Counted from the first letter of the stretch, positions 32,330 to 43,564 are shown. The stretch: 64,000 nt of DNA from Macrothele yani (GCA_039090855.1 CM077028.1:64609054-64673053), one strand, 5' to 3'. The notes: generated from the letters alone by a model not told the origin. Made by a program: numbers and translations.

Positions 32330-33445
32330 TCATAGAAACGCGAACCCTGTTTTTCCCTTATTAAAGGCATTTACACTGAAGAGCAATTGAATTAGAGATA
32401 CCTGTCTAGTAACGTGTGGCACCACCTTTCGCCCTGATGACGGCGGCGATTCGTCTCGGCATGGACTCGACAAGACACCGGAAGCGTTGGGAAGCCATAC
32501 GGATCCACGACCCCTGAACAAGCTCCCACAGTTCCCGAAGATTTGATGGAGGGGGTCAGAGCCTCTAACATTCCTCTCGAGGGCATCCAAGATGTGCTCG
32601 ATGGGATTGAGGTCAGGTGACCTAGCTGGCCAAGGAAGCGAGGTCACGTCGGTGGAGTGTTCATCCAACCATTCGGATACAATTCGGGAGTGATGGCACG
32701 GTGCATTGTCTTGTTGCAGGATGAGGTCCCAAGTGGGATGTTGAAGACGCACAAACGGGAGCAAATGGTTGTCCAGGATATCCCGGTAACGTTCACCTGT
32801 GAGGGACGATATCACACGTACCAGGGGTCCCATTTCAGTCCACGTAAACAGTCCACAGACGAGAATGCCACCCCCACCAGCTCGAAGAGTACCCAGCTGG
32901 CAAGAAGTATCCATCGCTTCATGTGGTTTGCGCCGTACTCGTATCCTGCCATCCACATGTACCAACGTGAATCTCGACTCATCAGTCCAGGGAACATTTT
33001 CCCACATGTCTAGGGTCCAGTGGCGATGTTCCCGCACCCATGCTAATCTTTGCACCCTGTGATGGGCGGTCAGCAGCGGTACCCTGGTGGGACGATGGCT
33101 TCTGTACCCCATAGCGAGGAGATGGTTCTGGATGGTGTGGCTGCTTACACGTTTTTGTGCACCAGCGTTAAATTGCCGAGTGATTTCTTGCAATGCGGCC
33201 CGTCTATCCGCTGTTACAATGCCAGCTAGCCGACGATGACCCCGCTCATCCACACGCTGTTGTCCACGGCAGTTTGCCCTTGCAGAGATGGTTTTACCGG
33301 ATTCGATGTACTCACGGTGCACCCGTGACACAGTGGCTCGTGAAAATCCCAGTGCCTGCACGACTTCCGAGATGGAGTGACGCATTCGTCGGGCCCCGAC
33401 AATTTGCCCACGATCAAATGCGCTTAGATCCTTCGTCTTACTCAT
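32330..33445 (-). CDS. Tc1 transposase, open but frameshifted near its C-terminus
   Basis: The frame starts MSKTKDLSAFDRGQIVGARR. Residues 1-110 form the bipartite HTH DNA-binding domain. The catalytic core has PWTDESRFTLVHVDGR (first Asp), LILQQDNAPCHHSRIV (second Asp) and WPARSPDLNPIEHILDALER (Glu), a complete DD34E set. After ERNVRGSDPL the frame departs from the usual C-terminus and runs past the element's own left TIR (32,374) to 32,330. A frameshift near 32,570 is therefore likely; the normal ending is readable in another frame (PRRIAAVI). A protein from this copy would lack about 60 authentic C-terminal residues. Confidence 0.9.
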   Translation of the reverse strand: MSKTKDLSAFDRGQIVGARRMRHSISEVVQALGFSRATVSRVHREYIESGKTISARANCRGQQRVDERGHRRLAGIVTADRRAALQEITRQFNAGAQKRVSSHTIQNHLLAMGYRSHRPTRVPLLTAHHRVQRLAWVREHRHWTLDMWENVPWTDESRFTLVHVDGRIRVRRKPHEAMDTSCQLGTLRAGGGGILVCGLFTWTEMGPLVRVISSLTGERYRDILDNHLLPFVRLQHPTWDLILQQDNAPCHHSRIVSEWLDEHSTDVTSLPWPARSPDLNPIEHILDALERNVRGSDPLHQIFGNCGSLFRGRGSVWLPNASGVLSSPCRDESPPSSGRKVVPHVTRQVSLIQLLFSVNAFNKGKTGFAFL

Positions 33446-33592
33446 ACTGCGTCCGACTCTTACTTATTCCCGTCGGATTACTCCTTATATTGGCGGATCG
33501 CTGCATCCGTCATGTCGTTTCCGTTTACAGTGCCGCCCACAGCGCCACATTTGCATAACGCCAGCTGTCTCTAATTCAATTGCTCTTCAGTG
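32374..33592 (-). mobile_element. Tc1-like transposon with near-perfect TIRs
   Basis: The TIRs CACTGAAGAGCAATTGAATT (left) and the identical complement of the right end continue for about 25 bases without mismatch. TA flanks at 32,372-32,373 and 33,593-33,594. The element is 1,219 bp and is probably the youngest Tc1 in the window. Confidence 0.95.
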
Positions 33593-34239
33593 TATACTAG
33601 GTTGAAAAGAAAGCAATGACTGCAAGTTCAAGGAAACAGAAAAGTGGAAATTACTGTTTATAGAAGTACAAATCAGTTCAAAGTGTAGTCGCCGTCGTTT
33701 GCCATGACCTGCTTTTATCGTCTGAGCAGCTGCTGGGTGCCGTCCCTGTAGAACTGTGTCGGATTGGACGCAAAGAAGTGAGTAAGTTCGCGTTTGACAT
33801 CGTCGCGGTTGGTGAACCACTGTTCGTCCCAGAATTGCTGCAGTGACCGGAAAATGTACTAATCTCTTGCGGCAGTGTCCGGGGCATAGGCTGGGTGCGG
33901 TAGCAGTTCCCCGTCCATGTCTCTGATCATGTGACAGGTCACCCGTGCTGTGTGAGGTCTCACTCCATCTTGCTGTAGGAGGACGCCCTTTCGGTTCAGC
34001 AGCGTTGATTGTTTCGACGTGAGCGATGCGTGAAAATCGTCGAGCTGACGGCAGTATACATCGGCATTGGCAGTGATAGTGCCACTGTCTGGCAGTAGCT
34101 CAAAAAACACAACACTCCTCATACCCCACCAAACAGACAGCAGCACCTTACCTGGGTGTAAGCTGGCATTGGGGGTCGGTATGAGCCTCTGTTATGGGCC
34201 CAACCACTGTTTATGGGAGCTGACATTGTCATATACGTA

Positions 34240-35559
34240 GTGCGATCAGAAAGTTCCGAGACTAGGTACGTAGCGCACCAACAGATGTCAGTACGAGGAT
34301 GCGCGAGCGGCGGTCGAGGGAAGTGACCTTCGTCAGTCATTGTGCCGAGTGGCGTCGTTCTGTGAACATCTGGAGTTGTGCTACACGATACTTGGTGACT
34401 ACGTGCAGGACACAGCTCTGACTTCGGTATGGACTGCAAACACTAGAGCAGCTAGCGAACATCAAATTCTGCGTCAATCTCGGCAAATCAGGAACGGAGA
34501 CGCATGAACTGTTGCTGCAGACTTATGGCAATGAAGCAATGAGTCGTGCGAGGTGTTTTGAGTGGCACTCGCGCTTTGAGAGCGGTAGAACGGCGCTGGA
34601 GACGACGAGAGGTCAGGGCGGCCGTCCACGAGAAAAAAAACCCCGAAAATGTAGACAAAATTAGGGAACTTTTGCATGAGGATCGTCGAAGAACCATTTA
34701 TGACATTGCTACCATCGTGAATTTGTCATACGGAACAGTGCCAGAAATTCTGACGTCGGTTTTGAACATGCACCGCATTGTTGCAAAGTTTGTGCCAAAG
34801 ATTCTGAACCCCGAACAGAAGGCGCTCCGTGTCAAACTCTGTCAATATCTTCGTCAGCAGGTGGTGAATGAACCAACGTTCCTGTCGCGGGTTATCACTG
34901 GGAACGAGACTTGTGTCTATGGTTACGACAAGGAGACCAAACAACAGTCGCTTCAGTGGAAGAGCCCGGCATCTCTACGATCGAAGAAGGCCCAACAGGC
35001 TCGGTCGGAGCCTATCCAAAAGCATGCTCATCGTGTTCTTCGACATTCGTAGGGTTGTGCACCCTGAATTCGTCCCTCAGGGCCAGACCGTCACCGCCCT
35101 TTTTTACTGCGATGTTCTGCGGAGCCTTGGGGAGGACATTCGCCGCAAACGACCTAAAATGTGGCGCAGGGGCGATTTCCTGCTCCATCACGACAATGCA
35201 GCAGCTCACAGAGCGTTAGCAACACGCCAGTTTTGCAGCCGCTACAGCATGATTACCCTTCTTCACCCGCCTTACTCGCCGGATTTGGCTCCCCTTCGAC
35301 TTTTTTCTGTTCCCGAAGATGAAGTTGATGCTCAAGGGTCGCCGTTTCGAAACCGTGGACGAGATCCAGGGCGAATTGAAGACCATGCTTGACACGATTC
35401 GCGAAAAGGACTTCCAAGGAGCGACCCAACAGTGGCAAAAACGCTGGAAGTGGTGTATCCCTGCCCTAGGAGACTACTTTGAGAAAGATAATAGCCAGAC
35501 TTCAGTAACGTAAGTGTTTTGTTGTATATCGGCCTAGTCTTGGAACTTTTGATCGGACC
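34240..35559 (+). mobile_element. Inner mariner, inserted in the outer mariner
   Basis: TIRs are GTGCGATCAGAAAGTTCCGA (left) and GGTCCGATCAAAAGTTCCAA (complement of the right), with TA at 34,238-34,239 and 35,560-35,561. The insertion sits just after the codons for the first catalytic Asp of the outer transposase and is in the opposite orientation. Confidence 0.92.
34444..35513 (+). pseudogene. Transposase of the inner mariner, frameshifted
   Basis: The N-terminal region at 34,444-34,640 reads TYGNEAMSRARCFEWHSRF. After a shift near 34,640 the next frame reads DKIRELLHEDRRRTIYDIAT to VITGNETCVYGYDKETKQQS, where the first catalytic Asp is Asn. A further shift near 34,990 leads to SKSMLIVFFDIRRVVHPEFV, GDFLLHHDNAAAHRAL (second Asp) and PPYSPDLAPLRLFSVPEDE, where a small deletion disrupts the third Asp region. 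The final frame (35,319-35,513) gives the C-terminus. At least three frameshifts plus a lost catalytic residue. Confidence 0.88.
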
Positions 35560-36575
35560 TAGGACTCTTCTCGTCACCTGTCACAATGCGGTCCAAGAAC
35601 GGTTTAACATGATTACGTGCAAGCCGAGAAACGAATGCATTCATTCGATTTGATTTCTGCTGAAGTGTGAATTGATGGTGTACCAAAACCTCCCTCATGT
35701 GCACATTTCCAAGTTGACGCAGGTGCGTGATAATGCTCGTGAGGGAAGTCCCCAGCTGTTCGGCTAACTCCCGCGTGGTCACGCGTGGGTCGGTCTCCAC
35801 TAAGGTCTTCAGCGTGTCCATATTCATGGCTGCGGGCCTTTCGGCTTTGGAAAGGTCTGACGGATCAAAATTTTCCTCTCGAAACCGTTGGGACTAACCA
35901 CAGCAGTAACGATGTGATATGGCATTGGGGTACACACTGGTGATGTTTCTTACAAAACTTGTGGGGGTGCTACCGCGAAGAAACTCATACAACATGCAAT
36001 GGCGGATGTGCTCCTTGTCCAGTTCCATGTTGGCTGACGCTTACACTCTTTGCTTTCTGACGCCTAAATGCCACTGACTTAAGCCACCTATCTGCTGATA
36101 TCATGCCGGTGTGCTGCGCAATTGCAGTGTTCAATGTGCGCCGTGGACGGGACATTGACTTTAGGTACCTCGTCATCAGTCATTACTTTCTTTCCAACCT
36201 AATATTGCGCCGGTGAATGTTCCTTGCTTTCCAGCAGCTCCGAATTTTCAGAATTCTTCAACTCTGTCACCACCAAGCGGCAAATTTCATTCAGAGAAGC
36301 CCGCGACAAAGGCATAAATATCCAAACGTACTTCTCTCAGAATAAGTCAGACTGGAGAACTCATTAAACTGCAGTTCTTCAGAAATTCATATTTGACTGA
36401 TATTTCCAGTTCATGCTTATCCGTCAAGTACTGTATCTAACGTGAAGCATGGTTCCATTGAACAAGACGTAACCCAGAAATAATAACACTGTTGACTATT
36501 GTGAATGGGTGGGACTTGCAAGTAGTTTCATGTGGGTAAAAATACCTTTTCCCGCATTCCATTAATTTTCATATA

Positions 36576-37366
36576 CAGCGTGTTCGTAAACTGTTTTGAC
36601 AAAAGAAGAGGGGTGATAGTACCCATCAAGACGAACAATATTTACAATGGAACCTAAGGTCGCATTCCACTCTGAGTGTCAGAAAAGAGTAAAGTTAGAT
36701 GTCCAAGTTGAACTTTGCAAAGAAAGAGAATTAACGACATCATTATTTGCACAATCCCATTTATGGAGATCAGGGACAGACTCAAAGTAGATGCTCAAAG
36801 TGGCGGCCACGGGTGCCGTTGCACAATTCACACCGGCGAATGAAAGACTGACGCACCCTCTCGAAGATTCCTGGTGTCGTGTTTATCCTGTCCACTGCAA
36901 CAACGATTCTCGCGACGAGATCTTCCACGGAGTCCACAGGCGTCTCGTACACCAATGATTTCATGTGTCACCAGAAGAAGAAGTCCAGTATGTTTAAGTC
37001 CGGTGAGCGTGGAGGCCATGCCACAGGTCCGCCACGTCCAATCCATCGTGCGGCATATGTGGCATTCAGGAAGTGTCTACTGCACCTTGATAAGCCAATA
37101 AGCTGCAACTGTCGATGCTGCGTCTTTTCTCTGGCAATTTGCATACGGTAAATGCTTGACGGTGATGTTCTGGCGATGTGCTACTTCTCCGGCACGAAAG
37201 AATTGACGCCTGAGGTGACGACTTGTGCTTGTTGGATGTATTTCGAAGTTACTCATTTTCTGACACTCAGAGTGGAATGCGACCCTAGGTTCCATTGTAA
37301 ATATTGTTCGTCTTGATGGGTACTTTCACCCCTCTTCTTTTGTCAAAACAGTTTACGAACACCCTG
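36576..37366 (-). mobile_element. Tc1/mariner-superfamily element with about 115-bp TIRs
   Basis: The ends CAGCGTGTTCGTAAACTGTT and CAGGGTGTTCGTAAACTGTT (complement of the right end) start TIRs that stay nearly identical for about 115 bases. TA flanks at 36,574-36,575 and 37,367-37,368. Inside, the minus strand retains a transposase C-terminal part: MKSLVYETPVDSVEDLVARI at 36,964-36,782, preceded in other frames by DWTWRTCGMAS and an LKHTGLLLLV-like DDE region. At 791 bp it is an internally deleted derivative. Confidence 0.88.
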
Positions 37367-37772
37367 TATGTTTTGTGGTGGTACACGTGTACTAGTCGGT
37401 TGTAAAGAATGTTAAACTTTATTTACTCAGCTCATCGACTTAAGTAATTTTGCATTTTGGCTGGTGTACGATTCACGGTTTCTTTGTGGTTGTGTTGTCT
37501 ACGGCTCTTCTGATATATCTTTGTCTTAGAACTGAAGTTTCCTTTTTTCCTTCTAAACTTTTTCTTTCGCTGCTCCCCAAAGATAAAAATCAGGTGAATT
37601 CAAATATTGGAAGAGAGGGGTTCATAGATCATTTGAGATTAGCCCATCTTAAAATATTTCGTGCAGGAGTGTTATCTATCGTATGGACCATGGCGCAATC
37701 TTGCTGAAACTATCCATTGTTGTGCTGTTTTTTTTTTTCATATTCATCGAGTTCAGCAATGAATCACCTTTG
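37367..37772. other. Unassigned intergenic sequence
   Basis: About 400 bases without a supported feature. Confidence 0.4.
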
Positions 37773-37784
37773 AATCAGATCACT

Positions 37785-38019
37785 GCCACCCCGCCCTACC
37801 CCGGAGGCGCAGTGGTCTAAACGATGGCCTCTGATCATTCGTCCGAAAGGGGTCCGGGTTCGAATCCCGCTGAGGAATGGAAGTTGCGTTTTGGTCTTGC
37901 GGCACTGGCTCTCTTCCTTCGCTGGCGTTAGTGACCCTAAATTAGGGTGGGGCGACTGCTTACAGCCCATTGTGTTGTTTAAGGTGGTCGTTAAACCTCC
38001 AATCCAAAAAAAATAAATA
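37785..38019 (+). mobile_element. SINE (copy 9), diverged but with perfect TSD
   Basis: The head is altered (GCCACCCCGCCCTACCCCGG, then GGCGCAGTGGTCTAA), the B box GGTTCGAATCC is intact, and the body carries several substitutions. A 12-bp duplication AATCAGATCACT is perfect at 37,773-37,784 and 38,020-38,031. Confidence 0.93.
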
Positions 38020-38031
38020 AATCAGATCACT

Positions 38032-38796
38032 TTGAAGGTCCATTTTAATGGCCTAATGACGTAAGTAAAAGCTGTTAAAAAGAAACGAATCACGATAATT
38101 AGATAATGCATTTCTTTGTTTCGAAGCAGGTGTATAGTTACTCCCCAAACGCTCTGTACCATTTTATTTCATTGATCACCTACGCCTTTTATTGTTCTGT
38201 AAAACTCAAACTGAAAAATATCTAGCTTTAGGAGTATAAATCACGGAGTAAGAGAGGGTATACACTATAACGTAATGTCTTTCGAACTGATTCTTTGTCG
38301 CTCTTCTTACGTTATTTTAAAAACATCACCATACGATGAAATAGTTCCTAAATTAAACCCTTAACGGCCAGACGAAACATTTAATCAGAAGTCAACTTAC
38401 TGTAAATGATGCTTTATTTCTCGATGGTATAGAAATCACACACCACTTCTCTCACACAAATCAACACCCCACATTAAACACTCCACACTCCACACGAGCA
38501 ACTGTTGTCTCGTAGTTTGTATCTCTGGTTATCTCATAACAGGCATACGGCACGTTCATTCTATCTCAATTGTGTTGCCAACAGTATTCGTTTGAGAGAG
38601 AAGATACCACGTTAATTGTGAAGTATAACTGAGAACAAACTCAAGATTTACATAGGGAAAGAAGCTAAAAAGGAAAGTTAATTTAGAATATACGTCACAA
38701 CACTGAAAAGAGCGATGTGCCAAATGAGGTATGACCTCGGGTTTTGAAATTTGCAAAACGTCTTTTTCAGAGGAAGTACAATATGTTTGGTCAGCT
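38032..38796. other. Unassigned intergenic sequence
   Basis: AT-rich, no supported gene. Confidence 0.4.
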
Positions 38797-39503
38797 CACA
38801 ACCAGTGATGAGTTCGGGTTCAAATTTCGTAGCCCGAGCCTACCTGAACCCGAATTTTACATTGCAAGATAGAGCCCCGAACGAGCCCGAAAACTGGCTA
38901 CCCTGTTTACCCATTAACAAAAATCACCTCCACTTTCACTCTTCCACTCTCTCTCTCCTCCTGAAATTAACCGATGTATTTATTTCTCGAAAGGGGAGTT
39001 GGAAAGGGATCTCTATCTATTTCTATAGTGTAAATGTGCGATTTTCTTTGACCATTCGTTTTCATATGAAGTGCTTCGGGCGGCGCAGCAATTGTACGTT
39101 GCTCATTTTATCGCGTCATAATGCGCTGCAATATGTACGTTGACCAGTGGAATTAGCACGGAGCAACTGCGTGGAGATAGGGAGGTAAATTATCGTTGGA
39201 GTACTATCAACTATCCAATATCTACAGTTCTTGAAGACACCTTTTCTTCTCTGCAGAAACACAGTTACTGCGTGGCCTATGGCATTTTCTAACCAAGCAG
39301 GAATAAATGAAGATCTCGAGTGCCCGCTGCCCAACCAGAACCAGTTGCTGAAGAAATATCTTTACCAACTACAAAGTGTCTTACATGCTAAATCATATAA
39401 ATAAAAAAAACATTCTCTCTCTTAGGGCCCGAGTCGGCCCGAGCTTGAACCGCAGTAAATATTCTTTAGCCCGAGCCCACGCAAGCTTGAACCGTAGTAA
39501 ATA

Positions 39504-40910
39504 CACTGCAGGCCACTCAAAATGCAACACCAAGAAGGACACGAGATAGCAAAGCCAGATTTACTGGACACATAACAACAGATACAAAGATGAAACGATT
39601 GAGCTTACAGGCCCGTGCGACTTGCGGATTGCGCAGACATCAATAGTTCGTCTGGCCGCCATGGCTGGCAATAACGGCCGCTACACGCCGCGGCATCGAA
39701 CGAAAGAGGTTTTAGATGTGGGTTGAGGTATGTCGGTCCAGGCTGCTTCCACACGTTGCCACAGTTCATCAGGCGTAGCCGTGGGTGGTGCTTGCCGGGC
39801 CACTCGGTTGCCGATCAGCGACTAGAAGTGTTCGATGGGCGACATATCGGGAGAACAGGTGGGCCACGGAAGCAGTGACACCTGGTGGGCCGTGAAGAAT
39901 TGTTGCACGATGCGTGCCACGCGCGGGCGCGCATTGTCCTGTTGAAACGTGGCTGTTGGCAGGTCCTGCAGGTAAGGGAGGACTACAGGCTCCAAAACGT
40001 CGGAGATGTAGCGGTGGCTGTTGAATGTACCGGCGATGCGTACCAGAAGGGTGCGGGTGTCATATCCAATTGCGCCCGAAACCATAACGCCAGGCGACGG
40101 ACCGGTATGGCGATGCATAATGTAGGCGTAATACAGTCTCTCGCCACGGTGCCGCCACACGCGGACCCGACCATCGTGGTGTTGCAGACTGAAGCGGGAT
40201 TTGTCGGAGAAGACAATGTCGCGCCATTCCGTAGTTCAGGTGTGGCGTTCAACGGCACACTGCTGCCGCACTCGCCGGTGGTGTGACGTCAATGGTAATC
40301 GGAGCAATTGTCGCCGTGCGACAAGTCCCCGCTCCTGCAGACGACATCGAACGGTGCGTGCTGACACAGGTTGCTGCGCAACACACCCTAACTCCTGCGC
40401 TAACGTTCGTGTTGTGGCGGTGCGAGCCGTCAATGCCCGCCGCACAACATGCCGGTCCTCCCGTTCGGTGGTGTGCCGCGGCTGCAGCAATCGCTCAAGT
40501 CGGTCCGTCCGTCCCTCCTGCACCCACCGAATCTATACTCGCCTCACTGTGGCTGGATGTCGTCCCACACGGGCGCCGATGTCTCGGTACGATAAACCGC
40601 TGTCGCTATAAGCCACTATTCGTCCTCTGTCGAACTCCGAAACGTGCTGGAATGACTGCCGTTTTCTGCGACGAGTTATCAGGAAGCTTCCCACGCACAG
40701 GTCCGGCAGCACAACACACTTCCACTACTTACACCCCGCCTTCTGTGCACCCTTCTTATAGTGCTTCTCGGTGACGTGCCGGGCGAAAATGATTTGCATA
40801 TACCCTGCAATGCTAATCGTTTGCATGTCCTCTCGCGGGCGACGCATGCTGGGAATTTCAGGCCAATCGGATGCTTCCTTCTGGTGTTGCATTTTGTGTG
40901 GCCAGCAGTG
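39504..40910 (-). mobile_element. Tc1-like transposon with TIRs
   Basis: TIRs CACTGCAGGCCACTCAAAAT (left) and CACTGCTGGCCACACAAAAT (complement of the right), with TA at 39,502-39,503 and 40,911-40,912. Length 1,407 bp. It interrupts the GC-rich tandem repeat. Confidence 0.93.
39660..40523 (-). pseudogene. Tc1-like transposase, decayed
   Basis: The minus strand has a DNA-binding part at 40,523-40,236 (REDRHVVRRALTARTATTRT, LQERGLVARRQLLRLPLT). The catalytic part follows: FSDKSRFSLQHHDGRVRVW near 40,215, where the usual Glu after the first Asp is Lys, then ATFQQDNARPRVARIV (second Asp) and SPDMSPIEHF (Glu). A stop at about 39,820 follows, after which the C-terminus is still readable to about 39,660. 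At least one frameshift near 40,240 and a nonsense codon. Confidence 0.87.
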
Positions 40911-41194
40911 TATTATACCCGCCCGAGCCGGCTCGAACTTGAAAAGCAGTAAATATTCTACAGCCCGAGCTTGAACCGCAGTAAATAATATAGCCGAGCC
41001 CGCCCGAGCTTGAATTTAAGTAAATATTCTACAGCACGAGGCTGGTTCGGGCCCGGGCCCCGCGTCGGGCTCAGTCTGTCTAAGCTCTGATCGTAACTCT
41101 TGTTTAGATTTTACACCGCGGATGAAATGCATCGGAAGTCAGAATGCAAAGAACAGTGCCAAAACAATAAGCTGGTAATGGCGGTTTCATACAT

Positions 41195-43560
41195 AAAGTT
41201 TTTTTAGCCCGACTTTTGAAAAGAGAAATGTAATATAGGATCACTATCTTCGTCCGTCCGTGGCAGCATATCTCTGCAACTATTAATCCGCTTCGAAAAT
41301 TTTTTTTCCAGTCAAAAGTATAAACTGTGAAAACGACGTTTCATACATTTGGTGTTTTTCTGAGGCGTAACATCGCCGCTAGGGGTGTAATTGTACTTGC
41401 TAATAAGTTCAAAATATGTTTTACTCTGCACAGTTGCTTTTAAAAAACCGATTCAAAAAAGTTTTTACCCTCCGTTACCTTTCACCACGAGGGCAGTTTT
41501 ACATACATTTGGAATAATGCATGATGAATGCTTTATTCCAAATGTATGAAGAATGCATTTACGCTAGGGAGCGTAAATGCATTCTGTATTTTTCCCGAGA
41601 CATCTGCTTCTGAAAATCGGTCTTTAAAACTTATTTTTGCGTGAGGTAGATTCCGCGACCAAAAATATTTTGCTTGCATTTTACAATATTTTCTGACAAC
41701 TGCCTTGCCATGCATATTTCTGTTTATAACGCGTTTCAAACTGCACCTTCCCTTTAAAAAACCTAATTGAAAAATCTTTTCTCAGTCAGACGCCACTCTC
41801 TACGAAGGACATTTATGTGTACTTTATAATGTTTATAATGTTTAGTTTTCACGCTAGGGGGAGTTAATCCAAATCTCTGTAATGATGATATCTCCGCTTC
41901 TAAAAGTCTTAAAAAATTCTTTTTGCTGCTGAAAACATTTGTGGCGAGGTATAGTTTTCATACATTTGCCATTTTTGTACCACACAGTTTTGCCACTAGA
42001 GAGCATAATAGTTAATTTCAATTTGCACCATAGCTAAAACCATGTCTTTTTTTGTAAAAGCTGGATTTAGGAAATCCCCTTTGCTTTGGATATCATCCGT
42101 ATTGAGAAATGTTTTGTGCGCAATTTGAGATTACTCGTAGCAGACATTTTCAGCCACTAGTGGCCCAAAGTAGCTATTTCTATTTGTAAATGTTTAACCG
42201 ATTGTATAGAAATCCTGTTGCCCCCCCCCCCCTTACATTGTAACCGGTATATACACTACAAAGAACACTGGTTACATGTTTGATTTTGTTTTATGCTTAG
42301 ATTTCCTGTATGAGGCGTAACACTGAATTTTTTCTTTTAAAAATCTACTTTGAAATATCATTTTGTGCCCGAAAGGATTCGAAAGACGTTCTCATTGTGG
42401 TTGGCCTTAGTATTACGAAATTTGAAATTAAACGGACCCATTACGCCTTTGCCATCTAACTGTCTTGTAGGTTGTCAAAATTGAGTAAGCTAATCGGAAT
42501 TGCATTTTCCATTATTTTTAATATATAACACGTTTAGAGTCCGTATTTAGTATGTGTGCGATGTCAAGTTCTGTTTCTTGATTTCTCTAAATGTAAGGCA
42601 GGCAAGAGTTTCAATGTCTTCGGCACATCAAGACAAAAATTAGTTTTTCACGTGTTCCCTTGAAATTCAAGGAATGCATAGATTAAATATCTCAAGTATG
42701 TTTATCAAGTTCTCATTTCTTCAAATCTCTCTTGATAATGAAAAGCATTCAAAATTGTAATTTATGAGTTGTGTCAAGTTTTGTTTCCCAAAATTCTTGT
42801 AATTTAGATATAAAGCAGAAATATTTAATATTAACCACGCGAAGATGAAATTCACGTTTCAGTATTCTTTTGAAATCGAAAGAACGCAGATTAAAAATGT
42901 TTTGGATATGCAATTTTTTTTTTTTTTGAAATAGAAGCTACTAGAATGCTTAGCGAAATTTGGCTTTTCACTTGTTTTCTCTTAAAAGTCCAAGAATACA
43001 ATGTTTAAATCTATTAAAGATACAGTGTTTAAATTTAAATCTATAAGAATACAGTGTTTTAATCTATTAATATTAACCACGCGAAGCTGAAATTTACGTT
43101 TCAGTATTCTTTTGAAATCGAAAGAAAGCAGATTATTTTTTCAATGTTCTCTAAAATGAAAGATATTAAGAATTTATTTGGTATGATACGTAAATTTTAT
43201 TTTCCAGTTGATTACTTTTATTTTTTATTTCAAGTTTTACCTGCAGTTCTTATTTTGAGCTTTATAGTATTTCTATTTTATAAGTATGCAATTTATGAAT
43301 TTGAAATGTATGCTGAAGACTGTTTAACGTGCACTACATTGTAAAAAATAAGTCGTGTGTGAATTCACGGAAAATTCTTGAAAATAACGTGCAGTAAAGT
43401 TACCTCTGACTTTTAACGAAATTTCTGTTTCATAAAAGCTTCACTGTTTGTGAAAATTGCAACAACAAGAAAGAATTACACTATTCAAATGGAATTTATA
43501 CCACAGATTCCCCTTCTTACAGGAGACAACTGATTACATTTGTAGAGCTATATAAGATTT
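41195..43560. repeat. AT-rich repeat region without genes
   Basis: From 41,195 to about 42,200 the words TTTCATACATTTG and CGCTAGGG-like motifs recur every 150-200 bases, as in a degenerate tandem repeat. Perfect hairpins lie at 41,506-41,544 and 41,551-41,584. A direct repeat of about 75 bases (ACCACGCGAAGATGAAATTC and ACCACGCGAAGCTGAAATTT) is at 42,828-42,900 and 43,068-43,138. A C run of ten is near 42,225. No coding support. Confidence 0.6.
41551..41584. repeat. Perfect 15-bp hairpin
   Basis: GAATGCATTTACGCT and its exact complement are separated by AGGG. A second inverted repeat, CATTTGGAATAA with TTATTCCAAATG, is just to the left (41,506-41,517 and 41,533-41,544). No T run or gene end suggests a terminator; eukaryotic context makes that unlikely. 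Confidence 0.9.
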
Positions 43561-43564
43561 TTCG

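Larger units (their letters stand above)
33597..36202 (-). mobile_element. Mariner split by another mariner
   Basis: The TIRs CTAGGTTGAAAAGAAAGCAA (left) and TTAGGTTGGAAAGAAAGTAA (complement of the right) define the outer element, flanked by TA at 33,595-33,596 and 36,203-36,204. Without the inner mariner it is about 1.28 kb. The transposase N-terminal half lies at 35,562-36,180 (minus; ETDPRVTTRELAEQLGTSL, RIVTGDEKS with the first Asp). The C-terminal half lies at 34,237-33,640 (VYDNVSSHKQWLG, VLLSVWWGMRS, VLLQQDGVRPHTARV with the second Asp, FANRDDVKREL-like ending). Stops break it as well. Confidence 0.92.
39437..41040 (+). repeat. GC-rich tandem repeat of about 32 bp, split by a Tc1 element
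   Basis: Units of the type GCCCGAGCTTGAACCGCAGT followed by AAATATTCTACA occur at about 39,437-39,503 (two units) and 40,920-41,040 (about three units, diverged). The Tc1 at 39,504-40,910 lies between them. Similar CCCGAGCC and GAACCCGAA words at 38,830-38,900 and 41,045-41,075 suggest a larger host element, possibly a non-autonomous DNA transposon. Confidence 0.7.

Noticed and set aside
35534..35827. Small DNA-binding regulator gene (HTH protein beginning MNMDTLKTLVETDPRVTT)
   Set aside because: It is the N-terminal DNA-binding half of the outer mariner transposase; its C-terminal half lies beyond the inner mariner at 34,237-33,640.
38797..41100. A single large hAT-like element with CAGTGATGAG and CAGAGCTTAG ends
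   Set aside because: The terminal similarity is weak and the flanking 8-mers (CTCACAAC, ATCGTAAC) do not match well. Kept only as a possibility within a finding.
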